Assembly (NCBI RefSeq): GCF_000797445.1
Contig: NZ_JSWF01000014.1
Coordinates: 306,179 to 370,178, forward strand
Origin: Lacinutrix jangbogonensis
GTDB taxonomy: Bacteria; Bacteroidota; Bacteroidia; Flavobacteriales; Flavobacteriaceae
DNA length: 64,000 bases
Direction: 5' to 3'
Shown here: one piece after another, positions 1 to 9,477 of the stretch
How positions within the stretch are numbered: position 1 is the first letter of the stretch
Layout of the letters: each line of letters starts with the position of its first letter
Notes under the pieces: generated by a model
What the model was told of the DNA's origin: nothing
Databases searched by the model: none
The model's input: only the letters and a program-made list of their open reading frames with translations
Made by a program: the position numbers and the translations under genes

Positions 1-1
1 A

Positions 2-1045
2 CCTATAAATCTTGTTTTAGTAAATACAATGGAAGGCGGAACAGTTGATGAAATTTTTGTTGAAGATGGCATTTTAGTAGAAAAAGGAACACCATTAGTG
101 AAATTAAATAACTCAGCAGCCACTTTGAGTTATATGAATCAAGAAACTGCTATTATAGAGCAAATAAATAATTTAAGAAGCTTAAAGTTATCATTAGAAA
201 AAGATCAAAGAGATTTATCAGAATCTTTAATCGACAGTGAAAATAGTTTAGCTGATGTTGCACGTGCTTATAAAATAGATTCTGTTTTATATTCAAAAGA
301 CATCGTGGCTAAAAATGATTTTACAAACTCTAAAGAATCTTATAAATACCAACAAAAGAAGCGTGACTTTACGGATAAAAATGTTAAAAATAGTAAGCGC
401 AATAACTTAACTCAAATTCAGCAAATTAATAGATCAATTTCGTTAATGCAGAGAAACTTAGAGTTTATTCATGCCAGCATAGATAAAATGTTAGTTCGTG
501 CTCCTGTTTCTGGAATGCTGTCTTCATTCGATCCTGTAATTGGAGAATCTTACTCTAGAAATCAATCAGTTGCTAAAATAGATGTTCAGTCTGGTTTTAA
601 AATTAGAGGACAAGTAGATGAGTATTATTTAAGTATGGTAAAGCCAGGACAATTAGCGCGTTTCTCTTTCGATGGTGTGCTTATAGATCTAAAAGTAAAA
701 AAGGTACTTTCAGAAGTTGTGAACCGACGTTTTGAAATCGAGTTAATATTTGTAAATGATCCTCCAAAGTCAATTACTAATGGACAATCATTACAAGTGC
801 GTTTAGAACTTTCAAAAGCCCAAAAGTCAATATTAATTCCACGAGGCAGTTATTTTCAGTCTTCGGGAGGTCAATATGTATTTGTTCTTACCGCAGAAGA
901 TGAAGCTTATAAACGCTTTATAAAACTTGGAAATCAAAATCCTAGCTATTATCAAGTATTAGAAGGTTTAGAAAAAGGAGAAAAAATTATCACTTCATCT
1001 TATGATGAATTTAAAAATTACGAATCAATCAAAATAAACAAATAA
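2..1045 (+). CDS. HlyD-family efflux periplasmic adaptor subunit (5' end cut by window edge)
   Basis: This is the membrane-fusion subunit of a tripartite exporter and should bridge the inner-membrane ABC transporter and an outer-membrane TolC-like channel. The frame stays open from base 2 into the left edge (it reads P-I-N-L-V-L-V-N-T before the first Met at 29), so the gene is partial and the Met is internal. The visible part starts in the biotinyl-lipoyl half-motif (EGGTVDEIFVEDG), passes through a long coiled-coil hairpin (about residues 40-150 from the Met), returns to the second lipoyl half (VRAPVSGMLSSF), and ends in beta-barrel and membrane-proximal domains. Only 3 bases separate it from the ABC ATPase gene, so they form one operon. 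The substrate is unknown. Confidence 0.9.
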   Translation, partial: PINLVLVNTMEGGTVDEIFVEDGILVEKGTPLVKLNNSAATLSYMNQETAIIEQINNLRSLKLSLEKDQRDLSESLIDSENSLADVARAYKIDSVLYSKDIVAKNDFTNSKESYKYQQKKRDFTDKNVKNSKRNNLTQIQQINRSISLMQRNLEFIHASIDKMLVRAPVSGMLSSFDPVIGESYSRNQSVAKIDVQSGFKIRGQVDEYYLSMVKPGQLARFSFDGVLIDLKVKKVLSEVVNRRFEIELIFVNDPPKSITNGQSLQVRLELSKAQKSILIPRGSYFQSSGGQYVFVLTAEDEAYKRFIKLGNQNPSYYQVLEGLEKGEKIITSSYDEFKNYESIKINK

Positions 1046-1048
1046 ATC

Positions 1049-1744
1049 ATGATCAAATTAAACGAACTAACAAAAGTATATCGCACAGATGAAATAGAGT
1101 CAACAGCCTTAAATGCTGTTTCTTTTGAAATTAAACAAGGAGAATTTGTGTCAATAATGGGACCTTCAGGATGTGGGAAATCGACATTATTAAACATTTT
1201 AGGGATGCTAGATAAACCAGAAAGTGGAAGCTATGAGTTTCTAGGTAATGAGGTAGCGCATCTTAATGAAAAAGGAAGATCAGATGTTCGTAAAAAAAAC
1301 ATAGGCTTTATATTTCAAAACTTTAACCTTATCGATGAGCTTACTGTATTTGAAAACATAGAACTGCCTTTACTTTACAATAAAGTGCCATCAGCAGAAA
1401 GAAAACAACGTGTAAATGAACTAATGGAAAAAATTGGGATTGCACATAGAGCATCTCATTTTCCGCAACAACTATCTGGTGGGCAACAACAACGTGTTGC
1501 TGTAGCCAGAGCTTTAATAACAAAACCACCATTAATTTTAGCTGATGAGCCAACAGGTAACTTGGACAGTTCTCATGGTAATGAAGTTATGGAATTAATG
1601 TGCGAATTACACGAAGCGGGAACGACTATAGTAATGGTAACGCACTCCTCTCACGATGCTAGTTATTCTGGACGTATTATTAATTTATTAGATGGCGAAG
1701 TTGTATCTGAAAAGAAAAACAAAATAGCGCAATCTGCCATATAA
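1049..1744 (+). CDS. ABC transporter ATP-binding protein (MacB/LolD type)
   Basis: This 231-residue nucleotide-binding subunit drives the exporter encoded with its two neighbours. Visible motifs are Walker [10 protein letters not shown] near residue 40, a Q-loop in [13 protein letters not shown], the ABC signature [15 protein letters not shown] near 143, Walker [14 protein letters not shown] and a switch His in MVTHS. Its length and its Leu-Asn-Ile-Leu-Gly segment after Walker A fit the LolD/MacB/FtsE class, which works with FtsX-type permeases through mechanotransmission rather than a transmembrane channel. The following gene is such a permease, 19 bases downstream. Confidence 0.93.
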   Translation: MIKLNELTKVYRTDEIESTALNAVSFEIKQGEFVSIMGPSGCGKSTLLNILGMLDKPESGSYEFLGNEVAHLNEKGRSDVRKKNIGFIFQNFNLIDELTVFENIELPLLYNKVPSAERKQRVNELMEKIGIAHRASHFPQQLSGGQQQRVAVARALITKPPLILADEPTGNLDSSHGNEVMELMCELHEAGTTIVMVTHSSHDASYSGRIINLLDGEVVSEKKNKIAQSAI

Positions 1745-1763
1745 TTTTTAAAAATTAGAAACT

Positions 1764-4169
1764 ATGTTTAAGAATTATATAAAAGTGGCTTTTAGAAGCC
1801 TCAATAAAAACAGAGTATATGCGGTCATTAATATTTTAGGACTTGCCTTAGGATTAGCCGTAACAATTCTAGTCTTTCTATTTATTAAAGATGAAACCAG
1901 TTACGAGAAACATTGGAGTGGGTACGAACGTATTTATAGAACCGGAATAAAGGCAGATATGATGGGTCAGAAAATGGATGCTCCTGCATCTCCAAGTCCA
2001 ATGGCTAATGCCTTTAGAACTGAATTTACTGATGTAGAATCTGCAACACGAATTAATACTGTACACCAAGAAATATTAGTAAGTCACGAACAAACAAAAG
2101 TTTATATTCAAAAAGGAGTTTCTGTCGATAGTACATTTTTTAATGTATTTGATTACGAATTTGTTCTTGGAGATCCAAAAACAGCATTAAAAGAACCTAA
2201 TGGGATAGTTTTAACCGAAGCAACTGCTTTTAAGCTATTTGGTGACAAAAATGCTCTAGGTGAAGTAATTAAATACGATAACCGTCGCGATTATATTGTA
2301 AAGGGAATTGTAAAGGAACCTAAAGGGCATGCACACTTCCAGTTTAATATGTTTATGGCAGATCACAGTATCACCACAATGTGGATGAACAACAGCTGGA
2401 TTACTTATGTTAAGCTAAAAGAAAATGTAGATTATAAAAGTTTTGAAGCAGAAATGCGACGTAATTTTATGAAAAAAATTGAACCAGATGTGGAACGATT
2501 TATGCAGGTTACTGTGGAGGAATTTATAAAACAAGGTAATGCGTTCGAGTATCAATTAATGCCAGTTAAAGATATCCATTTGTATTCAAATAAAGATTTT
2601 GAAGTGCAACAAAATGGAAATATTATGTACATTTATGTATTTATGGGAATTGCGTTTTTAGTGATCATAATTGCGGGAATTAATTTCATGAACTTATCGA
2701 CTGCCAGAGCTGGCAAACGTGCTAAAGAAGTAGGTGTTAGAAAAGTATCAGGTGCTTCACGTAAAATGCTTATTACTCAATTTTTAATTGAATCTGTCAT
2801 TCAAAGTTTTATAGCACTCTTTATAGCATACATTTTAGTAGAATTATTTTTACCAGGTTTTAATAATATTATGGAGACTAATATTAATCTCTTTAATGAA
2901 TATTTAGGGAAAACCATATTGTTTTCAGTACTTGTAACTTTATTCTATGGTCTTTTTGCAGGTAGTTATCCAGCATTCTTTATCTCTGCATTTAAACCTA
3001 TTTCAGTATTAAAAGGTGATTTAACAAAAACTAAAGGTGGAGCGCTTTTAAGAAAAGGACTTGTAATTACGCAGTTTACGGCTTCAACAGTCTTGATTAT
3101 TGGTATGATAATTATCTTTAAACAAATTTCGTTTTTGCATAATAAAGATATTGGATTTAAGGGTGATCAAGTTATTGTTGTGCCTTTGCAAACCGATGAT
3201 ATGACAGAGAATTTTAGAAACTACAAAAATGTATTTCTAAAAAATAGTAATGTACAAAGTATAACAAGAGCATCATATTACCCTGGAGATATTCCGAATC
3301 AAAACATGTTTTCTTTAGAAGGAAGTGAAGAAAAATTACCACTATGGAATATGGAGGTCGATTATGATTTTTTCAAGACTTTAAGTATTGAAATGTTTGA
3401 AGGACGTAAATTTAATGTAGAAAAAGATTCAGACTCTTTTCCAAGTTATATTTTAAACGAAGCAGCTGTTAACAATTTGAATATAGAAAATGCAGTAGGT
3501 AAACGTTTAGGAAGGTTTCGTGGTCCAGAAGGCAACTTACAATACGGAAATGTTATTGGTATTGTAAAAGATTTTCATATTGAAGGCTTTAATCAAGAAA
3601 TAAGACCAATGGTATTAACCGTAAGTAATCAAGTTTGGTTTGCATCTTTTAAGATAGCAAATACAGATAGGAACAAAACGATAGCATTTATTGAAGGCGA
3701 ATGGAATAAGCTAGAACCATCTCACCCATTTCGTTATACGTTTTTAGATCAAAAATTTGGAGCTTTATTGAAGCAACAAGAAAATTTTGGAACTATGTTT
3801 TTGTTTTTAACTATTCTTGCTATTATTATTTCAGCAATGGGATTATATGGTCTTGCTTCTTACACAGCGGCTCAACGTACTAAGGAAATTGGTATTAGAA
3901 AAGTTTTAGGAGCCTCTGTTCCTAATGTTATGAAAATGCTAACCAAGGATTTTATTAAATTAGTACTGATTGCAAATTTCTTTGCTTGGCCTATTACTTA
4001 TTTACTTGCCAAAAATTGGCTTACAAACTTTTCATATCAAATAGATATGCCAATTATGCCATTTATATTTGCGACAGTATTAGCGTTAGTTATAGCATTA
4101 ATTACAGTAAGCTTTCAAGCTTATCAAGCGGCTACATCAGACCCTGTTCACGCCTTAAAATATGAATAA
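1764..4169 (+). CDS. FtsX/MacB-like ABC transporter permease
   Basis: This 801-residue inner-membrane protein has the duplicated FtsX/MacB architecture common in Bacteroidota. It has an N-terminal transmembrane helix (about residues 20-42), a large periplasmic MacB_PCD domain, a three-helix FtsX block near 285-430 with the coupling motif AGKRAKEVGVRKVSGASR, a second helix and periplasmic domain, and a second FtsX block near 680-790 with RTKEIGIRKVLGAS. It closes the adaptor-ATPase-permease operon and is followed by a strong terminator. Likely roles are export of a peptide, lipid or drug, but nothing here fixes the substrate. Confidence 0.92.
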   Translation: MFKNYIKVAFRSLNKNRVYAVINILGLALGLAVTILVFLFIKDETSYEKHWSGYERIYRTGIKADMMGQKMDAPASPSPMANAFRTEFTDVESATRINTVHQEILVSHEQTKVYIQKGVSVDSTFFNVFDYEFVLGDPKTALKEPNGIVLTEATAFKLFGDKNALGEVIKYDNRRDYIVKGIVKEPKGHAHFQFNMFMADHSITTMWMNNSWITYVKLKENVDYKSFEAEMRRNFMKKIEPDVERFMQVTVEEFIKQGNAFEYQLMPVKDIHLYSNKDFEVQQNGNIMYIYVFMGIAFLVIIIAGINFMNLSTARAGKRAKEVGVRKVSGASRKMLITQFLIESVIQSFIALFIAYILVELFLPGFNNIMETNINLFNEYLGKTILFSVLVTLFYGLFAGSYPAFFISAFKPISVLKGDLTKTKGGALLRKGLVITQFTASTVLIIGMIIIFKQISFLHNKDIGFKGDQVIVVPLQTDDMTENFRNYKNVFLKNSNVQSITRASYYPGDIPNQNMFSLEGSEEKLPLWNMEVDYDFFKTLSIEMFEGRKFNVEKDSDSFPSYILNEAAVNNLNIENAVGKRLGRFRGPEGNLQYGNVIGIVKDFHIEGFNQEIRPMVLTVSNQVWFASFKIANTDRNKTIAFIEGEWNKLEPSHPFRYTFLDQKFGALLKQQENFGTMFLFLTILAIIISAMGLYGLASYTAAQRTKEIGIRKVLGASVPNVMKMLTKDFIKLVLIANFFAWPITYLLAKNWLTNFSYQIDMPIMPFIFATVLALVIALITVSFQAYQAATSDPVHALKYE

Positions 4170-4295
4170 CTAATTTGTGTTATATTAAATAATCAACTCC
4201 TAAAAAGCATTGGAGTAAGAAGTAACTTCTATTGAATATGAATTAAAGGAATTTTCTTTAAACGATAGGCAAGAAGAAGATGTATATTTTAGAGA

Positions 4296-4330
4296 GCGAG
4301 AAACTAATGATTATTAGTTTCTCGCTTTTT
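4296..4330 (+). terminator. Intrinsic terminator after the ABC export operon
   Basis: A perfect 12-bp stem (GCGAGAAACTAA / TTAGTTTCTCGC) encloses a 6-base loop at 4308-4313 and is followed by a T run. It lies 126 bases past the permease stop. The 4170-4295 spacer holds no convincing gene, though a short open stretch runs in the plus direction into the stem. Confidence 0.85.
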
Positions 4331-4440
4331 AATTAGAGATTTTTTGTAAAAAAATGCTCGAATGATTTATAAGATATAATAAAACGAACCGTCTCATGTT
4401 TCTAAAATGATATACATGATGAAGCACTTAAGTATTTTGT

Positions 4441-5175
4441 TTAATAGTAGATCGTAGTTTCAGATTTAGGAAAAGTTAATTTATTACTTCCAGGAGAAAA
4501 GCCGTCCATAGAGGGTAAAGTTTCTAATTTCCTAATCATTTCTTTTTTCTCAGTTTTAGCACTTTCGTTTTCACAGTCTTCTGTTTCTTTTTCGTAACTA
4601 ATTTTACCATTAGATAAATTATAATCAAAAGTTTCGAAGTAATCACAAGGCGCTCCAGAATTAACTGTAGCACCTATTAATTGAAAATCGCCACTTTGAT
4701 ATCTATAGCGATGAGTATAATTCCATTTTTGACGACTCCCACCAAAATGGTTAATTACAAGACAATTTCGGTCAATAGAGATACCTTCAAATGGGTCTCC
4801 CATCACACCTCCTTGTTCACTAGTTAATATCGCGCTAGCTGATTTTTTCCACAACTCCCATTTGATATTGTTCTTTTTGTAAATGTATATTTGCCTTTCT
4901 GTTCCAAAATCAGTTTCTTTTTCAGTATCATAAACAATAATTTTTTCAGAAACACCATCTTTATCTAAATCTCCTTCTATTTCATTGAGGATTTTAAAAG
5001 TTTCTGGAGTTCTAATGAGTTCGGTTTTTTTAACTAATTTCACTTCTAATTCATCAATAGTTTTAGACGTTTTTTGTGTTTTAGTGAGTTCAGGTTTTTT
5101 AGTTTCTTAATTTTTACAAGATATAATTGAAAAAAGAAGTAACACTAAAACGTATTTAGATATGTGTTTTTTCAT
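4441..5175 (-). pseudogene. Lipoprotein gene interrupted by an in-frame TAA just after the lipobox
   Basis: The family is not recognised. An ATG at 5175 opens a classic lipoprotein signal (MKKHISKYVLVLLLFSIISCKN) that hits TAA at 5107-5109. The same frame then stays open for 222 codons to 4441, with a Thr/Lys-rich linker followed by a compact domain containing the EGDLDKDGVSEKIIVYD stretch, which resembles FG-GAP-like or VCBS-like calcium loops. Without the stop this would be one lipoprotein of about 244 residues. A restart at the GTG at 5043 would give a 200-residue cytoplasmic product with no export signal. The lesion may be a real nonsense mutation or a base-call error. Confidence 0.7.
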
Positions 5176-5317
5176 TTTGAAGTAATGGGTTTGCATCTGG
5201 TTATTAGTTGGCTAGCTCTAAATTAGGAAAAGAAAACGAACCAGAGTTAAACCTGCAGTGTTTCCCAGGTGAGCAAAAAAATAGCGTAATAAACTATATT
5301 ATGTCTTAAGTAGTATT

Positions 5318-5821
5318 TTAATTATGTGTTAATTTTGATATTATGTCTTCTTTATCTGGAAACAAAGACACAAGTTCTTTTCTAGTTTTAAGCTCAAAAT
5401 CTTCAAAACTAAACCCTGGAGATACTGTGCAACCCACTAAAGAATAGTCGTTTTTATTTATAACTTCAGCGGCGAACCAATAGCCGCCAGGAACAATAAA
5501 CTGAGGCGTTTCTCCTTTACTAAAATCACGTCCAATAACATGTTTTGAGTGCACCCCTAATTCCGAAATCATATGTAAGAGTATTGGAGAACCATCGTAA
5601 AAATGCCAGATTTCGTCTTGTTTAATTCTATGTAAGGCCGAAAAGTTACCTGATGTTAAAAGAAAATAAATACAGGTAGAGTAATTTCTTTTACCCTCAT
5701 AACGCGCTTCTAAATTCTCTTTATTTATTTCTCCATGACTTCTATAGGTCTCCTTAAAATAACCGCCTTCGGGATGTGGTTCTAATTTTAATTCGTTTAT
5801 TATGTTTTCAATCGAATTCAT
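5318..5821 (-). CDS. Cupin-superfamily protein (DUF985 / YML079-like)
   Basis: This 167-residue protein has the DUF985 signature near its N terminus (LEPHPEGGYFKETYRS), a Tyr-Ser-Thr-Cys-Ile-Tyr-Phe-Leu-Leu strand, an ALHRIKQDEIWHFYDG segment and a late VSPGFSFEDFEL segment, all typical of the double-stranded beta-helix of this cupin group. The biochemical role of the family is not established; sugar or small-molecule binding has been suggested. It appears to be a single gene, with a 16-bp palindrome just upstream. Confidence 0.9.
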   Translation of the reverse strand: MNSIENIINELKLEPHPEGGYFKETYRSHGEINKENLEARYEGKRNYSTCIYFLLTSGNFSALHRIKQDEIWHFYDGSPILLHMISELGVHSKHVIGRDFSKGETPQFIVPGGYWFAAEVINKNDYSLVGCTVSPGFSFEDFELKTRKELVSLFPDKEDIISKLTHN

Positions 5822-5863
5822 TATGATAATAGTATTGTTAGCGTTGTTTGGTTGGTATAAATC

Positions 5864-5879
5864 GTTTCAATATTGAAAC
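5864..5879. promoter_or_regulatory. Perfect 16-bp palindrome upstream of the cupin gene
   Basis: GTTTCAATATTGAAAC is its own reverse complement and sits 43-58 bases upstream of the cupin start at 5821. The position fits an operator, but no cognate regulator is identifiable from the sequence. Confidence 0.35.
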
Positions 5880-6089
5880 AAATTCAGAACAAGGTTTTTT
5901 TAGAGCTTAAACGAAGTTAATTGAAATTTTTTAGAAAGTCAAGTCTTTAAAATCGAAACTTACTAAAACAAAATGCTGCTTTGAGCGGTTATTAATTTGG
6001 GTAATAACGGTATGCTTGATACTGATGGCTTTCTCTCTGCTTCTTTTTTTAATGAGGGTTTTTATTTAAACCAAATTTATTAATTCATT

Positions 6090-6272
6090 TTAAAAAATGT
6101 CTATAGCAATATTCAATCCATTATCAGTATTCTCTATTTGTGAAAGCTTGAGGTATGCATAAACTTCTTCTAGAGCTTTAGTTTTATTAATATTTTTTTG
6201 ATTCTTGTTAAGTGCATTTAAACGTTTTAGGCATGAGTAATGGCGATAAAATAGTCCTAGTTTTTGGCTATC
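6090..6272 (-). pseudogene. Possible gene remnant, unassigned
   Basis: On the minus strand a 60-codon open stretch without a start codon runs between stops, with amphipathic helical content (for example KALEEVYAYLKLSQIEN). It looks like the C-terminal end of a helical-repeat protein, but I cannot name it. It directly abuts the A-tract repeat. The rest of the 5822-6516 spacer shows nothing coding. Confidence 0.25.
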
Positions 6273-6280
6273 TTAAAAAA

Positions 6281-6340
6281 CACTAAAAAACACTAAAAAA
6301 CACTAAAAAACACTAAAAAACACTAAAAAACACTAAAAAG
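6281..6340. repeat. Tandem 10-bp repeat CACTAAAAAA, phased A-tracts
   Basis: Six head-to-tail copies of CACTAAAAAA are present, the last ending in G, and another A6 run at 6275-6280 precedes them in register. A6 tracts repeated every 10 bp match one helical turn, the classic arrangement for intrinsically curved DNA. No gene crosses it. Confidence 0.9.
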
Positions 6341-6516
6341 CACAAACTTTGGGGTTTGCACTTTCTTATCCATTGCTTAAACATTTTGTTAGGAACTGTA
6401 TTATTCTTTCTTTACTTTCTTTCAGCGAACACACGAGAGTATTTATCGTTTTCAATTAGCTAACCTTCAGACTTTCCATTTGTCCAGTATTTAAAAAAAA
6501 GAAACTATAATACTTC

Positions 6517-7197
6517 TTAAAACATGTGTTGAATCCAATCAGAAATAACATGATCCTTATTTAAATAAAGAAGCGTTATTCCAACAGTATCAAAAAAACC
6601 ATGTACCAAAACAAGTAAAAGTAAATGACTTCTATTTCTATTAAATAGCATTGAAATAAAGAAAGACCATAAAAAGCTACTTATTATTCCAATAGCTCCC
6701 TGATACCCGTGAGATACACCAAAATAGATCGATGTAATAAATGCTGACAGTAACCAAGCTTTATTAGAGTTGCCTAACAATTCAGCTAATGCTTTCATAT
6801 AGTAACCACGAAATAGAAATTCTTCACCAAATGCAGCAAATATCCACATTACAATCATTAAAACGATATAGCCAACTAGATTTCCTCTAATATCTTCTAA
6901 AGAAGATAAATCAAAATCTCCTAGAAATAATTGAAGTAAGGGGTCAATTATGACATAAAAACCAGCAAGAAATACTAGCGTTAATATTAAACTGATTAAA
7001 ACTGTTTTTTTACTAATTTTCTTTCCTATTCCGAACCTTGACCAATCAAAATTGCTTCCCCATAAAATTAAAAAAGCAATACCAAGTCCGAAAAAAAAGA
7101 CAAAATTTCGATCAATAAAGCCAAATACCGGAGCAATTATCATCGTTAAAACAACTATGTAAGGTCGTGTTAAAAAATTGTAAATTTGAGTTTTCAT
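6517..7197 (-). CDS. CPBP-family intramembrane glutamic protease (CAAX protease-like)
   Basis: This 226-residue multi-helix membrane protein has the Abi/CPBP motifs in order: EEFLFRGYY (the EExxxR catalytic motif) near residue 125, GVSHGYQG near 160 and the final VHGFFDT near 200. Hydrophobic segments at about 13-28, 32-48, 67-85, 108-122 and 140-160 agree with a polytopic intramembrane protease. Family members cleave prenylated or peptide substrates or act in bacteriocin self-immunity; nothing here selects one role. It lies 9 bases downstream of the ankyrin-phosphatase gene on the same strand and is probably co-transcribed. Confidence 0.9.
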   Translation of the reverse strand: MKTQIYNFLTRPYIVVLTMIIAPVFGFIDRNFVFFFGLGIAFLILWGSNFDWSRFGIGKKISKKTVLISLILTLVFLAGFYVIIDPLLQLFLGDFDLSSLEDIRGNLVGYIVLMIVMWIFAAFGEEFLFRGYYMKALAELLGNSNKAWLLSAFITSIYFGVSHGYQGAIGIISSFLWSFFISMLFNRNRSHLLLLVLVHGFFDTVGITLLYLNKDHVISDWIQHMF

Positions 7198-7206
7198 TTC
7201 TGCTGA

Positions 7207-9117
7207 TTATTTATTGTTTTTAATACCGTTCAACGGTAATTGCTCTCCTAAAAGATTACCGCGAGAAAAAACCTCATTCTCCCAAAAAAGAATTTCTGCC
7301 ATGGTGCCGCTTTTCATATTGGCGTCTATGACAATTACGCTCCCGCCATAGTGCATTTCAATTTGTTTATGAGTGGTATGACCAACGACAATATTTGAAA
7401 TCTTGAAATGCTTTAACAATTCTTCAATTTGCTCATCGGTGGCTAGTTCGCCTTGAAAGTAACCTCTATAATATATTGGTCCGTTAGCTCTATGAAGAAA
7501 GTCTCCTAGTTTATTGCGTTTTTTAACCCATTCACTTGCTACTAATTGTTGTTTGAATTCTGTGTTAATTTCTTCCATAGACAAACCTTTCTCTACTAAA
7601 TTAGGATGTAATCCACCGTGTGTAAACAAGATACCGTTTAGCTTTATCAAGACTGGACGTGTGCGTAACCAATCGCCAAGAATAGTCCCTTTATTAAAAA
7701 GTGTATTGAAAGGCATTTCTAATATCTTGGCAATCTCAGTATATTTTGGATGTATTGAACGTAAATTCCCGTTAAGTACCATAACATCATGGTTTCCGAG
7801 AAGCACGTGTAATTTTCCTCCTTTTGCTTCCGCTTGCTTTTCTAAATCATATAAAAACCATAAGACTTCGGTAACCTGTGAACCTCTATCAAACATATCT
7901 CCTGCAACCACAAAATGTCCATCTTCAAAACTCCATTTTCCCTCGTTATCGATAACACCATTATTTTTTAGGAGTTTTATAAATGTGTCATACTGGCCGT
8001 GAATATCGCTGACAGCTCCAATTTTGAAATTTCCGTTGTAGTCTAGTTGTTTAACCTCTTTAGGAGTGTTATCCCATAGTTTTGTTGTTACACCGTTGTA
8101 TTCAATTATTTGTGAATTGATTTCTTGGGTGTACGTTTTTCCTTTATTTACCCAAACCGCTGTGCGTCCTGTTGGAGATTGTATTACATAAGGGCCATCG
8201 CTAACGCCTTCGTACGGAATATTAAGAACTTCCAAAATCTCTTTAATATTCTCTTCCTTTGCCAAATTGATGGCAGAATGATCGCCTTGAAGTTTTATAT
8301 TAGGATCTCCACCATTGTCTATTAATAATTGTAACGCTTCTGCGTTTCTTCCTTTAATTGCAAATACAACTGCTGATTGCTTTTCTGTACTAATAAAATT
8401 TACGTCAGCCTTATGCGCAATAAGTTCCTTAACTATCGTAAGGTTTTGATAAGCAACGGCATACATCAATGGCGATAAATCATTAGTTACTAAATTTGGA
8501 TTGGCACCGTTTTTAAGTAAATACTTAGCTATTTTATGTGTTCTATCCTTTTTTATGGCAGTAAAAAGTAAGGTTGTTCCTTTACCATAAAGAGAGTCTA
8601 TTGCATTGCCTTTTGATAAAAAGGTTTTAACAGCTTCCACATTTCCAACGGCAATCTCTTGTTGAATATTAACCTTAACACCATTCGAGGATTTTGTATA
8701 ACGCTTGCTTAACTGTTCCTGGGTTAATTCTCTGGCCATATAAAGTATCATTTGCTTGCCGCTTTGCGAACTCCAAGTTCCCGTTATTAATGTTTCTGAA
8801 ATTAAACCTGAAAAGCTGCCCTGAGAATGAATAGAGAAACTGATAGACGTTTTGGTAGTCTCAAGATCTTGCATAGGAATTGTTGCAACTCCTTTTGAAG
8901 CTGGTCCCATAAAGCCAATAAGTTGGCCTTCATTAGATGGCTTGAAGTTCCATAGAATTCCTATAGACTTATTCTCATTAATAACTAGATTTCCTTCCCA
9001 TTTTCCTGCAATAGATATATTGGTTTTTTCGTTTGGACTTAGCTCTTGTGCAGAAAGGTTTGAATTAATAACAAAAAGTGTTATAAGTGAACACATAAAA
9101 TTAATTAGTTGTGGCAT
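7207..9117 (-). CDS. Secreted ankyrin-repeat / metallophosphoesterase fusion
   Basis: The likely start is the ATG at 9117, because it places a clean signal peptide (hydrophobic to NSNLSAQE) at the N terminus; an ATG at 9195 only adds a basic leader. The 636-residue product has a beta-rich N-terminal domain, then about four ankyrin repeats (roughly residues 150-300, e.g. LLKNGANPNLVTNDLSPLMY), then a calcineurin-like phosphatase with SDIHGQ, GDMFDRG, LLGNHD, THGG and GHTTH, the metal-ligand set of Shelph-type bacterial phosphatases. It should be a periplasmic or exported phosphoesterase with a protein-interaction module. The substrate is unknown. Confidence 0.88.
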   Translation of the reverse strand: MPQLINFMCSLITLFVINSNLSAQELSPNEKTNISIAGKWEGNLVINENKSIGILWNFKPSNEGQLIGFMGPASKGVATIPMQDLETTKTSISFSIHSQGSFSGLISETLITGTWSSQSGKQMILYMARELTQEQLSKRYTKSSNGVKVNIQQEIAVGNVEAVKTFLSKGNAIDSLYGKGTTLLFTAIKKDRTHKIAKYLLKNGANPNLVTNDLSPLMYAVAYQNLTIVKELIAHKADVNFISTEKQSAVVFAIKGRNAEALQLLIDNGGDPNIKLQGDHSAINLAKEENIKEILEVLNIPYEGVSDGPYVIQSPTGRTAVWVNKGKTYTQEINSQIIEYNGVTTKLWDNTPKEVKQLDYNGNFKIGAVSDIHGQYDTFIKLLKNNGVIDNEGKWSFEDGHFVVAGDMFDRGSQVTEVLWFLYDLEKQAEAKGGKLHVLLGNHDVMVLNGNLRSIHPKYTEIAKILEMPFNTLFNKGTILGDWLRTRPVLIKLNGILFTHGGLHPNLVEKGLSMEEINTEFKQQLVASEWVKKRNKLGDFLHRANGPIYYRGYFQGELATDEQIEELLKHFKISNIVVGHTTHKQIEMHYGGSVIVIDANMKSGTMAEILFWENEVFSRGNLLGEQLPLNGIKNNK

Positions 9118-9477
9118 TTTGATAGGTTTTAAATGTTTTGTGATTTTTGTTTTTTGAATCGCGATTTGCGAATAAATTTTTTGTGTTGAGCTCATTGTAT
9201 TCTTTTGTTATAAAGGAAAAATGAAAAGTACTGCCCTGTTTTTGAATCTGTTACTTAATGCATTCATTTCTATTCATTTTTTGAATTGATTGAAGCAAAA
9301 CTAATTTCAATTTCATCCTTATAAAATTAATAGTGACCAAAACATAGTTACAAGGGACACAAAAACAATATCAATGTATAAAGTTATTTCATCCCACTAT
9401 TAACTAACTTGAATACGCTTATTAGGTTGTTTGTCAACATCTTTTGTCATCAAGTTTTATACTCCTAAATTAGCAAA

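Noticed and set aside
5911..5920. ACGAAGTTA-like words near 5911, 12135 and 42113 as a dispersed repeat
   Set aside because: The similarity covers about 10 bases plus T-rich sequence and is within chance for AT-rich DNA.
6281..6340. CRISPR array
   Set aside because: The units are 10 bp with no spacers; it is a simple tandem repeat.
7514..8002. 162-codon plus-strand ORF
   Set aside because: It lies wholly antisense to the metallophosphatase domain and has a composition typical of a shadow frame.
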